Shown: piece after piece, positions 6,316 to 13,543 of the stretch | Numbering within the stretch: position 1 is the stretch's first letter | Layout: each line of letters starts with the position of its first letter | Assembly (NCBI GenBank): GCA_041635755.1 | Contig: JBFKUL010000025.1 | Coordinates: 1 to 18,001 of the forward strand | Reading direction: 5' to 3' | Length of the DNA stretch: 18,001 bases | Source of the DNA: JBFKUL01 sp041635755 | GTDB taxonomy: Bacteria; Pseudomonadota; Gammaproteobacteria; Burkholderiales; SG8-39 | Position numbers and translations under genes: made by a program | Notes under the pieces: model-generated | The model's input: only the letters and a program-made list of their open reading frames with translations | Databases searched by the model: none | Told to the model about the DNA's origin: nothing

Positions 6316-6324
6316 CGGGTCGTG

Positions 6325-7071
6325 CTAGAGCGCACGAAATGCGTATCCCGCGTCGCGCACCGCGGCGCACAGCAATACCATCGCGTCGCTGACCTCGGTG
6401 GGGTCGCCGCGAACGCCGAGCTCCACATGCCGTCGCTTGCCGTCATCGCTCATCGACGGCAGGCTGAACACCTTCACCCCGGGATAGCGCGTACCGACCG
6501 TTTCCATCACCGGGATGAGCTCACTTTCCGGGGCTTCAAGCACCACGATCGAGGCCTCCTGCCAGCGGTCACGGTTGAGAAGATGCGCATATTTCGTATC
6601 GAGTACCCATTCGACCATTGGCCAGGCCATCTGCGGAAAGCCGGGCACAAAATGGTGATGCTCTAGCGAAAAACCGGGAATACGGTTGAACGGATTCGGA
6701 ATCGCCACCGCGCCGACGGGAAACTCGCCCATGCGCAGCCGCCGCGGCGTGGCCTCCGCGCCAAAACGGGCGCGGATCTCGTGCTCGGCGTCCGGATGCA
6801 GCGCCAGCGCTACGCCGCGCGCGGCGGCTGCGCACTGGCGGGTATGGTCGTCTGGCGTCGCGCCGATGCCGCCGAAGGAAAACACCAGATCGCCCGCAGC
6901 AAATGTGCGCACTAGTGTTGCAGTCAGGCGCGCCGGATCATCGCCGTGGTACTCGCAGAACGCCAGTCGTAGCCCACGTTTTGCCAGCGCCCCGACCAGA
7001 AATGGAAAGTGCTTGTCCTGGCGCTTGCCGACCAGGATCTCATCGCCAATCACCAATGCGCCGATGTCCAT
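6325..7071 (-). CDS. CinA-like molybdopterin-binding (MoaB/Mog) domain protein
   Basis: A 248-residue protein beginning MDIGALVIGDEILVGKRQDK, the start typical of the molybdopterin-binding domain shared by CinA, MoaB, Mog and MoeA. The signature FSFGGIGATPDDHT (residues about 64-77) is the conserved phosphate- and cofactor-binding loop. Length and sequence fit the family often annotated competence/damage-inducible protein A, but the C-terminal nicotinamide-nucleotide amidase domain of full CinA is absent, so neither competence nor NMN deamidation should be assumed. It is downstream of the EI24 gene on the same strand (138-bp gap), a pairing seen in other betaproteobacteria. The ATG at 7071 is the natural start; the ribosome binding site is weak. 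The biochemical role is unknown. Confidence 0.85.
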   Translation of the reverse strand: MDIGALVIGDEILVGKRQDKHFPFLVGALAKRGLRLAFCEYHGDDPARLTATLVRTFAAGDLVFSFGGIGATPDDHTRQCAAAARGVALALHPDAEHEIRARFGAEATPRRLRMGEFPVGAVAIPNPFNRIPGFSLEHHHFVPGFPQMAWPMVEWVLDTKYAHLLNRDRWQEASIVVLEAPESELIPVMETVGTRYPGVKVFSLPSMSDDGKRRHVELGVRGDPTEVSDAMVLLCAAVRDAGYAFRAL

Positions 7072-7209
7072 GGCACGATTCTAGCCGGGCCCGGTAGGGG
7101 CCGCGCACGCGAGCGCCTAGGCGGCTCTCCTCACCCATTGCTCGAGCGCTTCCCAACCCCCGATGCGCGCGCCATGACGATGACCTATGGCGCCGCAAGA
7201 TCCCGCGCT

Positions 7210-7953
7210 TCAGCCGACGACGCGACCCTCGAGCGGCGCCTGGCGCAGCCCCTGCAGCTCGGCGAGCAGGTAGTGGATCATCGCCAGTCCGAACAGCACC
7301 GGCGCAAAGAATCCGATCAGCGGGATATAGGCAATCAGCGCTAGCAGCGCGCCGAGCACATAGAGCGAGCCGCGCGCGCCGCGGAATACCTGCTCCATTT
7401 CCTGCGCATCGCCGTGCTCGGCAAGGGCGTCGTAGCGCAGCACCCGTTGGTTGACCCAGCCCAGGATCGCGATCGGAATGACCGGCCAGAGCGGCGGAAA
7501 CACCCACAGGGGCAGGCTGAGCAACCCGAACCCCGCGAGGCCGAGCAGCGCGACCACGCTGTTCCAGACGCTGCCGGCGAAGCTGCCGCCCTGCCGGCGC
7601 GCGAGCCCCGGGTAGGCGCGCCGGGCCACGTAATCGACCATGGCCTGCATACCGAATACGCCGAGAATCAGCAGCGCCGTGAGCTGGATCAGCGGCACGA
7701 GACAGATCAGGATCATCGCCTTGGCAACGAACAGGGCCCAGTCCGAAAGATCGTAAGTCGCGAGGAACTGCGCCGAGAGCAGCCAATCGTTGATGAATGC
7801 AGCGAGCGTCGCCACGAGCTGCGCCCAGAACACGATCGCGACCGTGCCCCAGATCGTGAGCGCGACCATGACCGGCCAGAGCATCAGCCACAGCATGCGC
7901 GGATGCAGCAGGTTGCCCAGCGCGAAGAGCAGCGAGTTCGGAATCGTGGTCAT
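7210..7953 (-). CDS. EI24/CysZ-like integral membrane protein
   Basis: A 247-residue inner-membrane protein of the EI24 domain family, to which the sulfate transporter CysZ belongs. It has about four long hydrophobic blocks: residues about 25-55, 72-105, 128-165 and 197-232, the last with YIPLIGFFAPVLFGLAMIHY, characteristic of the family. The start at 7953 overlaps the hrpA stop as ATGA, and AGGACG lies just upstream inside hrpA, so translation is probably coupled. A longer in-frame reading upstream lies inside hrpA and is not real. There are no cysteine biosynthesis genes nearby, so sulfate transport is not implied. In-frame sequence continues 30 codons beyond the TGA before TAG. Confidence 0.85.
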   Translation of the reverse strand: MTTIPNSLLFALGNLLHPRMLWLMLWPVMVALTIWGTVAIVFWAQLVATLAAFINDWLLSAQFLATYDLSDWALFVAKAMILICLVPLIQLTALLILGVFGMQAMVDYVARRAYPGLARRQGGSFAGSVWNSVVALLGLAGFGLLSLPLWVFPPLWPVIPIAILGWVNQRVLRYDALAEHGDAQEMEQVFRGARGSLYVLGALLALIAYIPLIGFFAPVLFGLAMIHYLLAELQGLRQAPLEGRVVG

Positions 7954-10900
7954 CGGACGTCCTGTGCGTTGCGAATACTGTGCCACAACTTCGCCAGGCG
8001 CTTGGCCGATACCGGCACTGGCGTTTTGAGGGCCTGCGCGAACAGCGAGACGCGCAGCTCCTCGAGGAGCCAGCGGAACTGCTCCATTTCCGGTGTCGGC
8101 GCGCCGAACCGCGCCCGCGCCGCGTGCTCCCGCAGCCAGGCGGCTTGCAGGGGCGCGAGCTCGGCGCAAAGGCGCGCGTCGCGCGCCGGGTCGACGCGCA
8201 GCTTGTCCAGGCGCTGTGCGGCAGCCTGCAGGTAGCGCGGGAAGTGCTGCAACCGCTGCCACGGGGTCTGCGACACGAAGCGCGGGTGGAGCAGCCTCGC
8301 GCACTGCTGTCCAACGTCCTCGGCAACCGCCGGAAACGACTTCGCGGCCGCGGTGAGCCGCTTCTGCACCTGAGCGTACTCGGCAAGAATGTTTGCCACG
8401 GTCCGCACGAGTTCCTGTGCGATCAGGCTCAGGCGGTTGCGCCCCTCCTCCACGCGGCGCGCGAAATCCGCCTGCAGCATGGGCAACGACTCCACGAGAA
8501 AGGTGCGATCGAGCGCGGCGCTGACGATCTCGCTCTTCAAATCGGCCTCCCCGTCAAGCTGCCCGAATGCGAGATTCAGCGCGTGGTCTTTGGTTACGAT
8601 CTTCTCCAGATCGCGCAGGCGATCGCGAAACGCGATCGCGAGCAGCCGGCGCACGCCGGCTCGATGCACCTCGCGCGCGCGCTCGGGTGAATCGAAAACC
8701 TGGAGCGAAACGGCGTCCCTCGCTTCCGCGAGCGCCGGATAGCCGACCAGGGTCTGCCCGCCACGCCGGATCTCCATGATCTCGGTGAGATCGCCCATGG
8801 TCCAGCCCGTGTAGCGTTCGCCCTCGGCCACCGGCGCCTCGTCCTGCAACACTGCCTGCGTCTCCCTCGCCAGCTCGCGCTTCAGCTCCACCAGGTTACG
8901 GCTCATGCCGAGTTGCTGGCCGTGCTCGTCGATCACGCGCCAGTTCATGTGCAGATGCGGCGGCGCCGAGTCGGGGCGAAATGCATCCGGCGGCACCTCG
9001 ACGCCGATCTCTGCGCGGATGTAGCGCGCAAGCGCCAGCGCGAGCGGCATGTCCGAGGGCTCGATCGCCGCGCAGAATCCCTCGGCGAACGCCTCCAGAG
9101 CGCCCAGCTTGTGACGCAGGCGCTGCGGAATCGACTTCGCGAGCACCCGCACTTTTTCCTTGAGCAACCCGGGTACGAGCCAATCGCAGCGCGCCGCCGG
9201 CACCTGATTCAGCAGCGCCACCGGTACGGTCATGGTCACGCCGTCGCGCGGCGAGCCGGGTTCGAAGTGATACTCGAGCGCGAACGCGTTGGCACCGAGG
9301 CGCAGCCGCGGTGGGAAATTCTCGGTGGTGATGCCCGCGGCCTCGTGCCGCATCAGGTCTTCGCGCTTCAGATGCAGCAGCTTCGGCTGCTCGCGCTCGG
9401 CGTCTTTCCTCCATTTCTCGAAATCGGCGCCGCTGTGAATGTTTTGCGGTACGCGCGCGTCGTAGAACGCATGGATCAGTTCGTCGTCCACCAGGATGTC
9501 CGGTCGGCGCGACTTGTGCTCGAGCTTCTCGATTTCGCGCAGCAGCTTCTGATTGTGCGCAAAAAACGGCGCGCGCGTTTCATAGTCGCCCTCGACCAGC
9601 GCCGCGCGCAGGAAGATCTCGCGCGCGCCCGTTGGGTCCAGGGGGCCGTAGTTCACGCGCCGGTTCACGTACACCGGCAGGCCGTAGAGCGTGCCGCGCT
9701 CGAGCGCCACCACCTGGGCCCGGGACTTCTCCCAGTGCGGGCGCTCGCGGTGTCGCTTGATCAGGTGCGCGCCGAGATCCTCGAGCCACTGCGGCTCGAT
9801 CGAGGCCACCGTGCGCGCGAACAGACGCGTGGTCTCGACCAGCTCGGCGGCCATGATCCAGCGCCCCGGCTTCTTGGTCCAGGACCCCGGGTGCACCCAG
9901 AACTTGATGCCGCGCGCGCCGGTATATGCTGCATCGTCCTCGGTCTTGAGGCCGACGTTGCCGAGCAACCCGGTGAGCAGCGCGCGGTGGATTGACCGGT
10001 AACCTTCGGGCTTTGCCGGATTGACGCTCGAGCCGCGCCAGCCCATCTCGGCAATGCTGGTGTGGAGCTGCGCGTGGATGTCGCGCCATTCCCGCATGCG
10101 GGCTACTGACAAGAAGTTCTCGCGGCAGGCCTGCGCGAGCTTGCGGTTGGATTTCTTGTGCTCGAGCTGCTCGCCGAAAAATGTCCACAGCCTCAGGTAA
10201 GCGAGGAAGTCCGAACGCTCGTCGGCGAATTGCTTGTGACGCTCGTCGGCGCTGCCCGCCTTGTCCTGCGGGCGCTCGCGCGGATCCTGCACCGACAGTG
10301 CCGCGGCGATGATCAGCATCTGGTCGAGGCAATGCTCCTCGCGGGCCGCGATGAGCATGCGGCCGATGCGCGGGTCGAGCGGCAGGCGCGCAAGCTCGCG
10401 ACCGAGCAGCGTGAGCTCGTTCGCCTCGTCCACCGCGCCCAGCTCGCCGAGCAGCGCATGGCCGTCCGCGATCGCGCGCGGGCTGGGAGGATCGAGGAAT
10501 GGGAACGCCTCGACGTCCCCCAGGCCGAGGCTCTTGGCGCGCAGGATGACCGAGGCGAGCGAGGAGCGCAGCACTTCCGGGTCGGTGAACGCGGGCCGCC
10601 GGTCGTGGTCTTCCTCAGCGTAGAGGCGGATGCAGACGCCGTGGGCCACGCGCCCGCAGCGCCCGGCGCGCTGCTTGGCCGCGGCCTGCGAGATGTTTTC
10701 GACGCGCAGTTGCTCGACCTTGTTGCGATAGGAGTAGCGCTTGACGCGCGCGAGCCCCGTATCCACAACGTAGCGGATGCGCGGTACGGTAAGCGAGGTT
10801 TCAGCGACGTTGGTCGCGAGCACGATGCGCCGCGCGCCGCCGGGCCGGAATACGCGGTCCTGCTCCGCCGCCGAGAGTCGCGAGAAGAGCGGCAGAATCT

Positions 10901-11723
10901 CGCTCTGAGCACGCCCCGGACGCGCGCCGGACGCGCCCAGGCCGTGTTTGCGCAGCACCTCGGCCGCGTCCCGGATTTCGCGCTCTCCAGGAAGGAACAC
11001 CAATACATCGCCCTCGCCCTCGCGGCACAGTTCCTCCACCGCGGCCGCCAACGCGTCCTCCTCTTCCTGGCGGGTGGTGTCCTCGGCGTCGCCTTCGACC
11101 GGGCGGTAGCGCGTCTCGACCGGATAGAGTCGCCCCGAGACTTCGACCACCGGCGCGCCGCCGAAGTGACGCGAGAAGCGCGCCGCGTCGATGGTCGCCG
11201 AGGTAATCACGAGCTTCAGCTCGGGGCGCTCCGGCAGCAGGCGCTTGAGGTAGCCGAGCAGGAAATCGATATTCAGGCTGCGCTCGTGGGCCTCATCGAG
11301 AATAATGGCGTCGTAGGCCCGAAGCTTCGGGTCGCTCTGCGTTTCGGCAAGCAGGATGCCGTCGGTCATCAGCTTGATGACAGAGTCGGGCCGCACCTTG
11401 TCGTGAAAGCGCACCTTGTAGCCGATAACGTCGCCGAGCTCGCTATTGAGCTCCTCGGCGATTCGCGCCGCGACCGATCTCGCGGCGATGCGCCGCGGCT
11501 GCGTATGGCCAATGTAGCCGGCCGCGCCGCGCCCCATCTCGAGCAGGATCTTGGGTAATTGGGTGGTCTTTCCAGAGCCCGTTTCGCCACAGACGATCGT
11601 CACCTGGTGTTTGTCGATTGCGGCACGAATCTCCTCGCGCCGCGCGCTGATCGGAAGTGCCGGATCAAAGCTCGGCTTAGGCAATCGCGCGAACCGCTCG
11701 GCGCGGGAAGTCGGAGAAGTCAA
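7950..11723 (-). CDS. hrpA: ATP-dependent RNA helicase HrpA (DEAH box)
   Basis: A 1257-residue superfamily 2 helicase, slightly shorter than the roughly 1300-residue E. coli HrpA. Motifs appear in order: Walker A GETGSGKTT (46-54), motif Ia TQPRRIAA (74-81), DEAH (143-146), SAT (175-177), motif V TNVAETSLT (304-312) and motif VI QRAGRCGR (351-358). The helicase-associated and OB-fold regions follow, and the C-terminal half (from about 640) is the long domain specific to bacterial HrpA. HrpA resolves stalled ribosomes and processes some mRNAs in E. coli. The start is a TTG at 11723, the first possible start after an in-frame TAA; no good Shine-Dalgarno is present, so the true start could be slightly downstream (for example the TTG at residue 14). 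The EI24 gene overlaps its stop codon. Confidence 0.96.
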   Translation of the reverse strand: MTSPTSRAERFARLPKPSFDPALPISARREEIRAAIDKHQVTIVCGETGSGKTTQLPKILLEMGRGAAGYIGHTQPRRIAARSVAARIAEELNSELGDVIGYKVRFHDKVRPDSVIKLMTDGILLAETQSDPKLRAYDAIILDEAHERSLNIDFLLGYLKRLLPERPELKLVITSATIDAARFSRHFGGAPVVEVSGRLYPVETRYRPVEGDAEDTTRQEEEDALAAAVEELCREGEGDVLVFLPGEREIRDAAEVLRKHGLGASGARPGRAQSEILPLFSRLSAAEQDRVFRPGGARRIVLATNVAETSLTVPRIRYVVDTGLARVKRYSYRNKVEQLRVENISQAAAKQRAGRCGRVAHGVCIRLYAEEDHDRRPAFTDPEVLRSSLASVILRAKSLGLGDVEAFPFLDPPSPRAIADGHALLGELGAVDEANELTLLGRELARLPLDPRIGRMLIAAREEHCLDQMLIIAAALSVQDPRERPQDKAGSADERHKQFADERSDFLAYLRLWTFFGEQLEHKKSNRKLAQACRENFLSVARMREWRDIHAQLHTSIAEMGWRGSSVNPAKPEGYRSIHRALLTGLLGNVGLKTEDDAAYTGARGIKFWVHPGSWTKKPGRWIMAAELVETTRLFARTVASIEPQWLEDLGAHLIKRHRERPHWEKSRAQVVALERGTLYGLPVYVNRRVNYGPLDPTGAREIFLRAALVEGDYETRAPFFAHNQKLLREIEKLEHKSRRPDILVDDELIHAFYDARVPQNIHSGADFEKWRKDAEREQPKLLHLKREDLMRHEAAGITTENFPPRLRLGANAFALEYHFEPGSPRDGVTMTVPVALLNQVPAARCDWLVPGLLKEKVRVLAKSIPQRLRHKLGALEAFAEGFCAAIEPSDMPLALALARYIRAEIGVEVPPDAFRPDSAPPHLHMNWRVIDEHGQQLGMSRNLVELKRELARETQAVLQDEAPVAEGERYTGWTMGDLTEIMEIRRGGQTLVGYPALAEARDAVSLQVFDSPERAREVHRAGVRRLLAIAFRDRLRDLEKIVTKDHALNLAFGQLDGEADLKSEIVSAALDRTFLVESLPMLQADFARRVEEGRNRLSLIAQELVRTVANILAEYAQVQKRLTAAAKSFPAVAEDVGQQCARLLHPRFVSQTPWQRLQHFPRYLQAAAQRLDKLRVDPARDARLCAELAPLQAAWLREHAARARFGAPTPEMEQFRWLLEELRVSLFAQALKTPVPVSAKRLAKLWHSIRNAQDVR

Positions 11724-11816
11724 AGCGTGAGAATTTTAACGTGCGGACCTCAAGCGAACGGAACCGCGGGTACTTTGGTCTTTCTACCGATCGCAATGCA
11801 GGCGACAATCCCGCCC

Positions 11817-12392
11817 ATGCTCAGGAAGATTCTGCGTCGCTGGCTGCCCTCGCCCGAATCGGTCCAGGATCATCGCAGCCTGCGATGGCTCGGCCCATTG
11901 CTGCGACGTCCGTGGCTCTGGCAGGTCAATCGGCGGGGCGTCGCAGCGGGCGCCGCGATCGGCGTGTTCTTCGGATTCATGATTCCAGTGCTGCAGATTG
12001 CCTTCTCGGCCGTGTTTGCGCTGATCCTGCGCGCGAACCTGCCGGTCGCAGTGGTGAGCACGCTGGTGTCCAACCCGTTCACGTATGCACCCATTGCCGT
12101 GCTCGCCTACCGCACCGGCGCCGCCGTGCTGGGTGAGCGCGTGGACGAGGCGCAGGCCGCGGCGCTCGAGGCCGGTATCGATGAGCCGCAAAATGGCGAG
12201 CGCACGTGGTTCGAGCGCTTCGCCTCGATCGGCAAGCCCGTGGTCATCGGACTGTCGATCTTCGCGGTCATCGGCGGTCTTGCCGCATGGTTGCTGGTGC
12301 ATCTGCTGTGGATCCTCGCCACCCGAGTGCGCGTGCGCCGGCGCCGGGAACAGCGCGAGGCGCGCGCCAACGGCGGGCCGCCGGACGACTAG
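11817..12392 (+). CDS. DUF2062 domain membrane protein
   Basis: A 191-residue inner-membrane protein beginning MLRKILRRWLPSPESVQ, the usual opening of DUF2062 proteins. The core GVAAGAAIGVFFGFMIPVLQ and the NLPVAVVSTLVSNPFTYAPI block are diagnostic; two further hydrophobic segments near residues 140-167 are followed by a basic cytoplasmic tail. The function of the family is unknown. The ATG at 11817 was chosen by alignment to the family's usual start; an in-frame ATG at 11796 would add seven residues and has no better ribosome binding site. It is divergent from hrpA across 93 bp and its TAG interlocks with the stop of ribE. Confidence 0.88.
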   Translation: MLRKILRRWLPSPESVQDHRSLRWLGPLLRRPWLWQVNRRGVAAGAAIGVFFGFMIPVLQIAFSAVFALILRANLPVAVVSTLVSNPFTYAPIAVLAYRTGAAVLGERVDEAQAAALEAGIDEPQNGERTWFERFASIGKPVVIGLSIFAVIGGLAAWLLVHLLWILATRVRVRRRREQREARANGGPPDD

Positions 12393-12976
12393 CGCGATTC
12401 GAGCAATCGCTCGATGTAGCGCGCCAACAGATCGACTTCGAGGTTGACCCGAGCCCCGGGCGCGAGTCGCGACAGGGTTGTTGACTGTAGCGTGTGCGGT
12501 ATGAGGTTCACGTCGAACACGTCGCCTTCGGCGCGGTTGACCGTCAGGCTTACGCCGTCGACGGTCACCGACCCCTTGCGGGCGATGTAGCGAGCGATCG
12601 GCTGCGACGCTCGCACCTGCAGCCTCGTCGACTCGCCTGCCGGATCAAACGCGACCACCTCGCCCACGCCATCGACGTGCCCGGTGACCAGGTGTCCGCC
12701 GAGCGCATCCCCCAACCGCAGTGCCTTCTCGAGATTGACGCGTCCCGGGGCGCCCAGGCCGGAAGTGCATGCGAGCGTCTCCCTCGATACGTCGGCCGCG
12801 AAGCGCTTGCCATCGAGCATGGTCGCAGTCAGGCATGCGCCCTGAACGCAGATCGAGTCTCCCCGGGATACGTCCGAGAGCTCGAGCGTGCCCGCGTCGA
12901 TTTCGAGCCGCACGCCTTGCGCGAGCGGCTCGACGCGCACGATCTCGCCTATCGCCTGTACGATGCCGGTGAACAT
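12389..12976 (-). CDS. ribE: Riboflavin synthase, alpha subunit
   Basis: A 195-residue riboflavin synthase, which dismutates two molecules of 6,7-dimethyl-8-ribityllumazine to riboflavin and 5-amino-6-ribitylaminouracil. The universal N-terminus MFTGIVQAIG marks the start at 12976, and the two lumazine-binding repeats are recognisable: residues 1-97, with GDSICVQGACLT, and 98-195, with LVTGHVDGVG and KGSVTVDGVSLTV. No good Shine-Dalgarno is visible. An in-frame upstream extension runs through a terminator and into the SPW gene and is rejected. It is separated from ribD by two unrelated genes. Upstream there are only 34 bp between its ATG and a terminator stem, with no FMN riboswitch visible in the gap. 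The stop codon interlocks with the convergent DUF2062 gene. Symbol ribC is used for the same enzyme in some species. Confidence 0.96.
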   Translation of the reverse strand: MFTGIVQAIGEIVRVEPLAQGVRLEIDAGTLELSDVSRGDSICVQGACLTATMLDGKRFAADVSRETLACTSGLGAPGRVNLEKALRLGDALGGHLVTGHVDGVGEVVAFDPAGESTRLQVRASQPIARYIARKGSVTVDGVSLTVNRAEGDVFDVNLIPHTLQSTTLSRLAPGARVNLEVDLLARYIERLLESR

Positions 12977-13002
12977 GAGACCGCGAGCGTACGCTGGCGC
13001 GG

Positions 13003-13034
13003 GGTAAAACAAAAGCCGCCCGCAGGCGGCTTTT
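13003..13034 (-). terminator. Intrinsic terminator between SPW gene and ribE
   Basis: A perfect ten-base stem, AAAAGCCGCC (13011-13020) and GGCGGCTTTT (13025-13034), with a 4-nt loop. Read on the minus strand it is followed by TTTTGTTTTACC, and it lies 18 bp after the stop of the SPW gene. A shorter T-run on the plus side means it may also work in the other direction. Confidence 0.85.
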
Positions 13035-13052
13035 CCACTATGAATCGCGTGT

Positions 13053-13421
13053 TCAGTGCCCGGCGACATGCTCGTGCCACCACCGGGCGATCTCCTTGTC
13101 GAGCGACATCGCCCAGGCGGCAAACAGCGCCACCAGGATGCCGACCCCTACGGCGTTGATCGTTGCAAGGTGGTTCGCGCCATGGCCGAGCACGAACGGC
13201 GAGCACACCAGCCACAGCCCCGCGGCGATTTTCAGCCACGCGTCCGCCAGCTCGCTCAGCCCGACCTCGAACAGCGAGACCACAGCAAGCGTGATCCCGA
13301 TCACGGCGGCGTTCGCGGTCGCCGCCTGCTGGTCCGAAAACCCGAGCGCCCAGGGGGAAATGGCGAGCCACAGCCCGAGCAGAAAGCCCGCCCAGTCCTG
13401 CCATCTCATGTCGGCAATCAC
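13053..13421 (-). CDS. SPW-repeat small membrane protein
   Basis: A 122-residue membrane protein with four predicted transmembrane segments. It carries two copies of the SPW-type repeat: LLGLWLAISPWALGFSD (residues 14-30) and AAGLWLVCSPFVLGHG, the second with SPF in place of SPW. The family has no known function. The GTG at 13421 is selected because AAAGGAG sits exactly 7 nt upstream; the ATG four codons later would be 19 nt from it. The C-terminus (DKEIARWWHEHVAGH) is charged and probably cytoplasmic. It is divergent from the arginase-aminotransferase gene, shares the 122-bp intergenic region with it, and is followed by a terminator, so it is likely monocistronic. Confidence 0.85.
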   Translation of the reverse strand: MIADMRWQDWAGFLLGLWLAISPWALGFSDQQAATANAAVIGITLAVVSLFEVGLSELADAWLKIAAGLWLVCSPFVLGHGANHLATINAVGVGILVALFAAWAMSLDKEIARWWHEHVAGH

Positions 13422-13428
13422 AAACTTT

Positions 13429-13435
13429 CTCCTTT
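13429..13435 (-). promoter_or_regulatory. Ribosome binding site of SPW gene
   Basis: AAAGGAG on the minus strand, 7 nt before the GTG at 13421. It decides the GTG start. Confidence 0.8.
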
Positions 13436-13462
13436 GGATCTGCCGTAAACACCCTATATATA
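13434..13462 (+). promoter_or_regulatory. Weak candidate promoter of the arginase-aminotransferase gene
   Basis: TTGGAT (13434-13439), 17-bp spacer, TATATA (13457-13462). The -35 box matches only three of six bases. Transcription would start near 13469, placing the 13478-13503 inverted repeat within the first 35 nt of the leader. The same TATATATAG block could serve a minus-strand promoter for the SPW gene. Confidence 0.35.
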
Positions 13463-13477
13463 GACAACGTGAGCAGC

Positions 13478-13503
13478 GCAACGTTCGGCAACCCGAACGT
13501 TGC
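13478..13503. promoter_or_regulatory. 11-bp perfect inverted repeat upstream of arginase-aminotransferase gene
   Basis: GCAACGTTCGG (13478-13488), spacer CAAC, CCGAACGTTGC (13493-13503). It has no T-tract after it and lies 40 bp before the ATG, downstream of the candidate promoter. It is a strong operator candidate for a dimeric repressor, or an RNA hairpin in the leader. Confidence 0.65.
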
Positions 13504-13529
13504 CGGGAATGACCGATCCAATAAAAAGT

Positions 13530-13534
13530 GGAGG
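13530..13534 (+). promoter_or_regulatory. Ribosome binding site of arginase-aminotransferase gene
   Basis: GGAGG, 9 nt before the ATG at 13544. It decides this start over the in-frame ATG at 13469, which lies upstream of the inverted repeat. Confidence 0.8.
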
Positions 13535-13543
13535 TCAATACCG

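Noticed and set aside
6325..7071. Calling this gene cinA (competence/NMN deamidase)
   Set aside because: Only the molybdopterin-binding domain is present; the amidase domain that defines CinA activity is absent.
7040..8386. Minus-strand open frame of about 450 codons
   Set aside because: It overlaps the EI24 gene and the end of hrpA in another frame and is Arg/Ala/Ser-rich without motifs.
10158..11558. Plus-strand open frame of about 466 codons opposite hrpA
   Set aside because: It is antisense to the conserved HrpA motor domain and has no known motif.
12977..13052. FMN riboswitch upstream of ribE
   Set aside because: The gap is too short and lacks the conserved multi-helix core; only a simple terminator stem is present. 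None is seen in front of ribD either.
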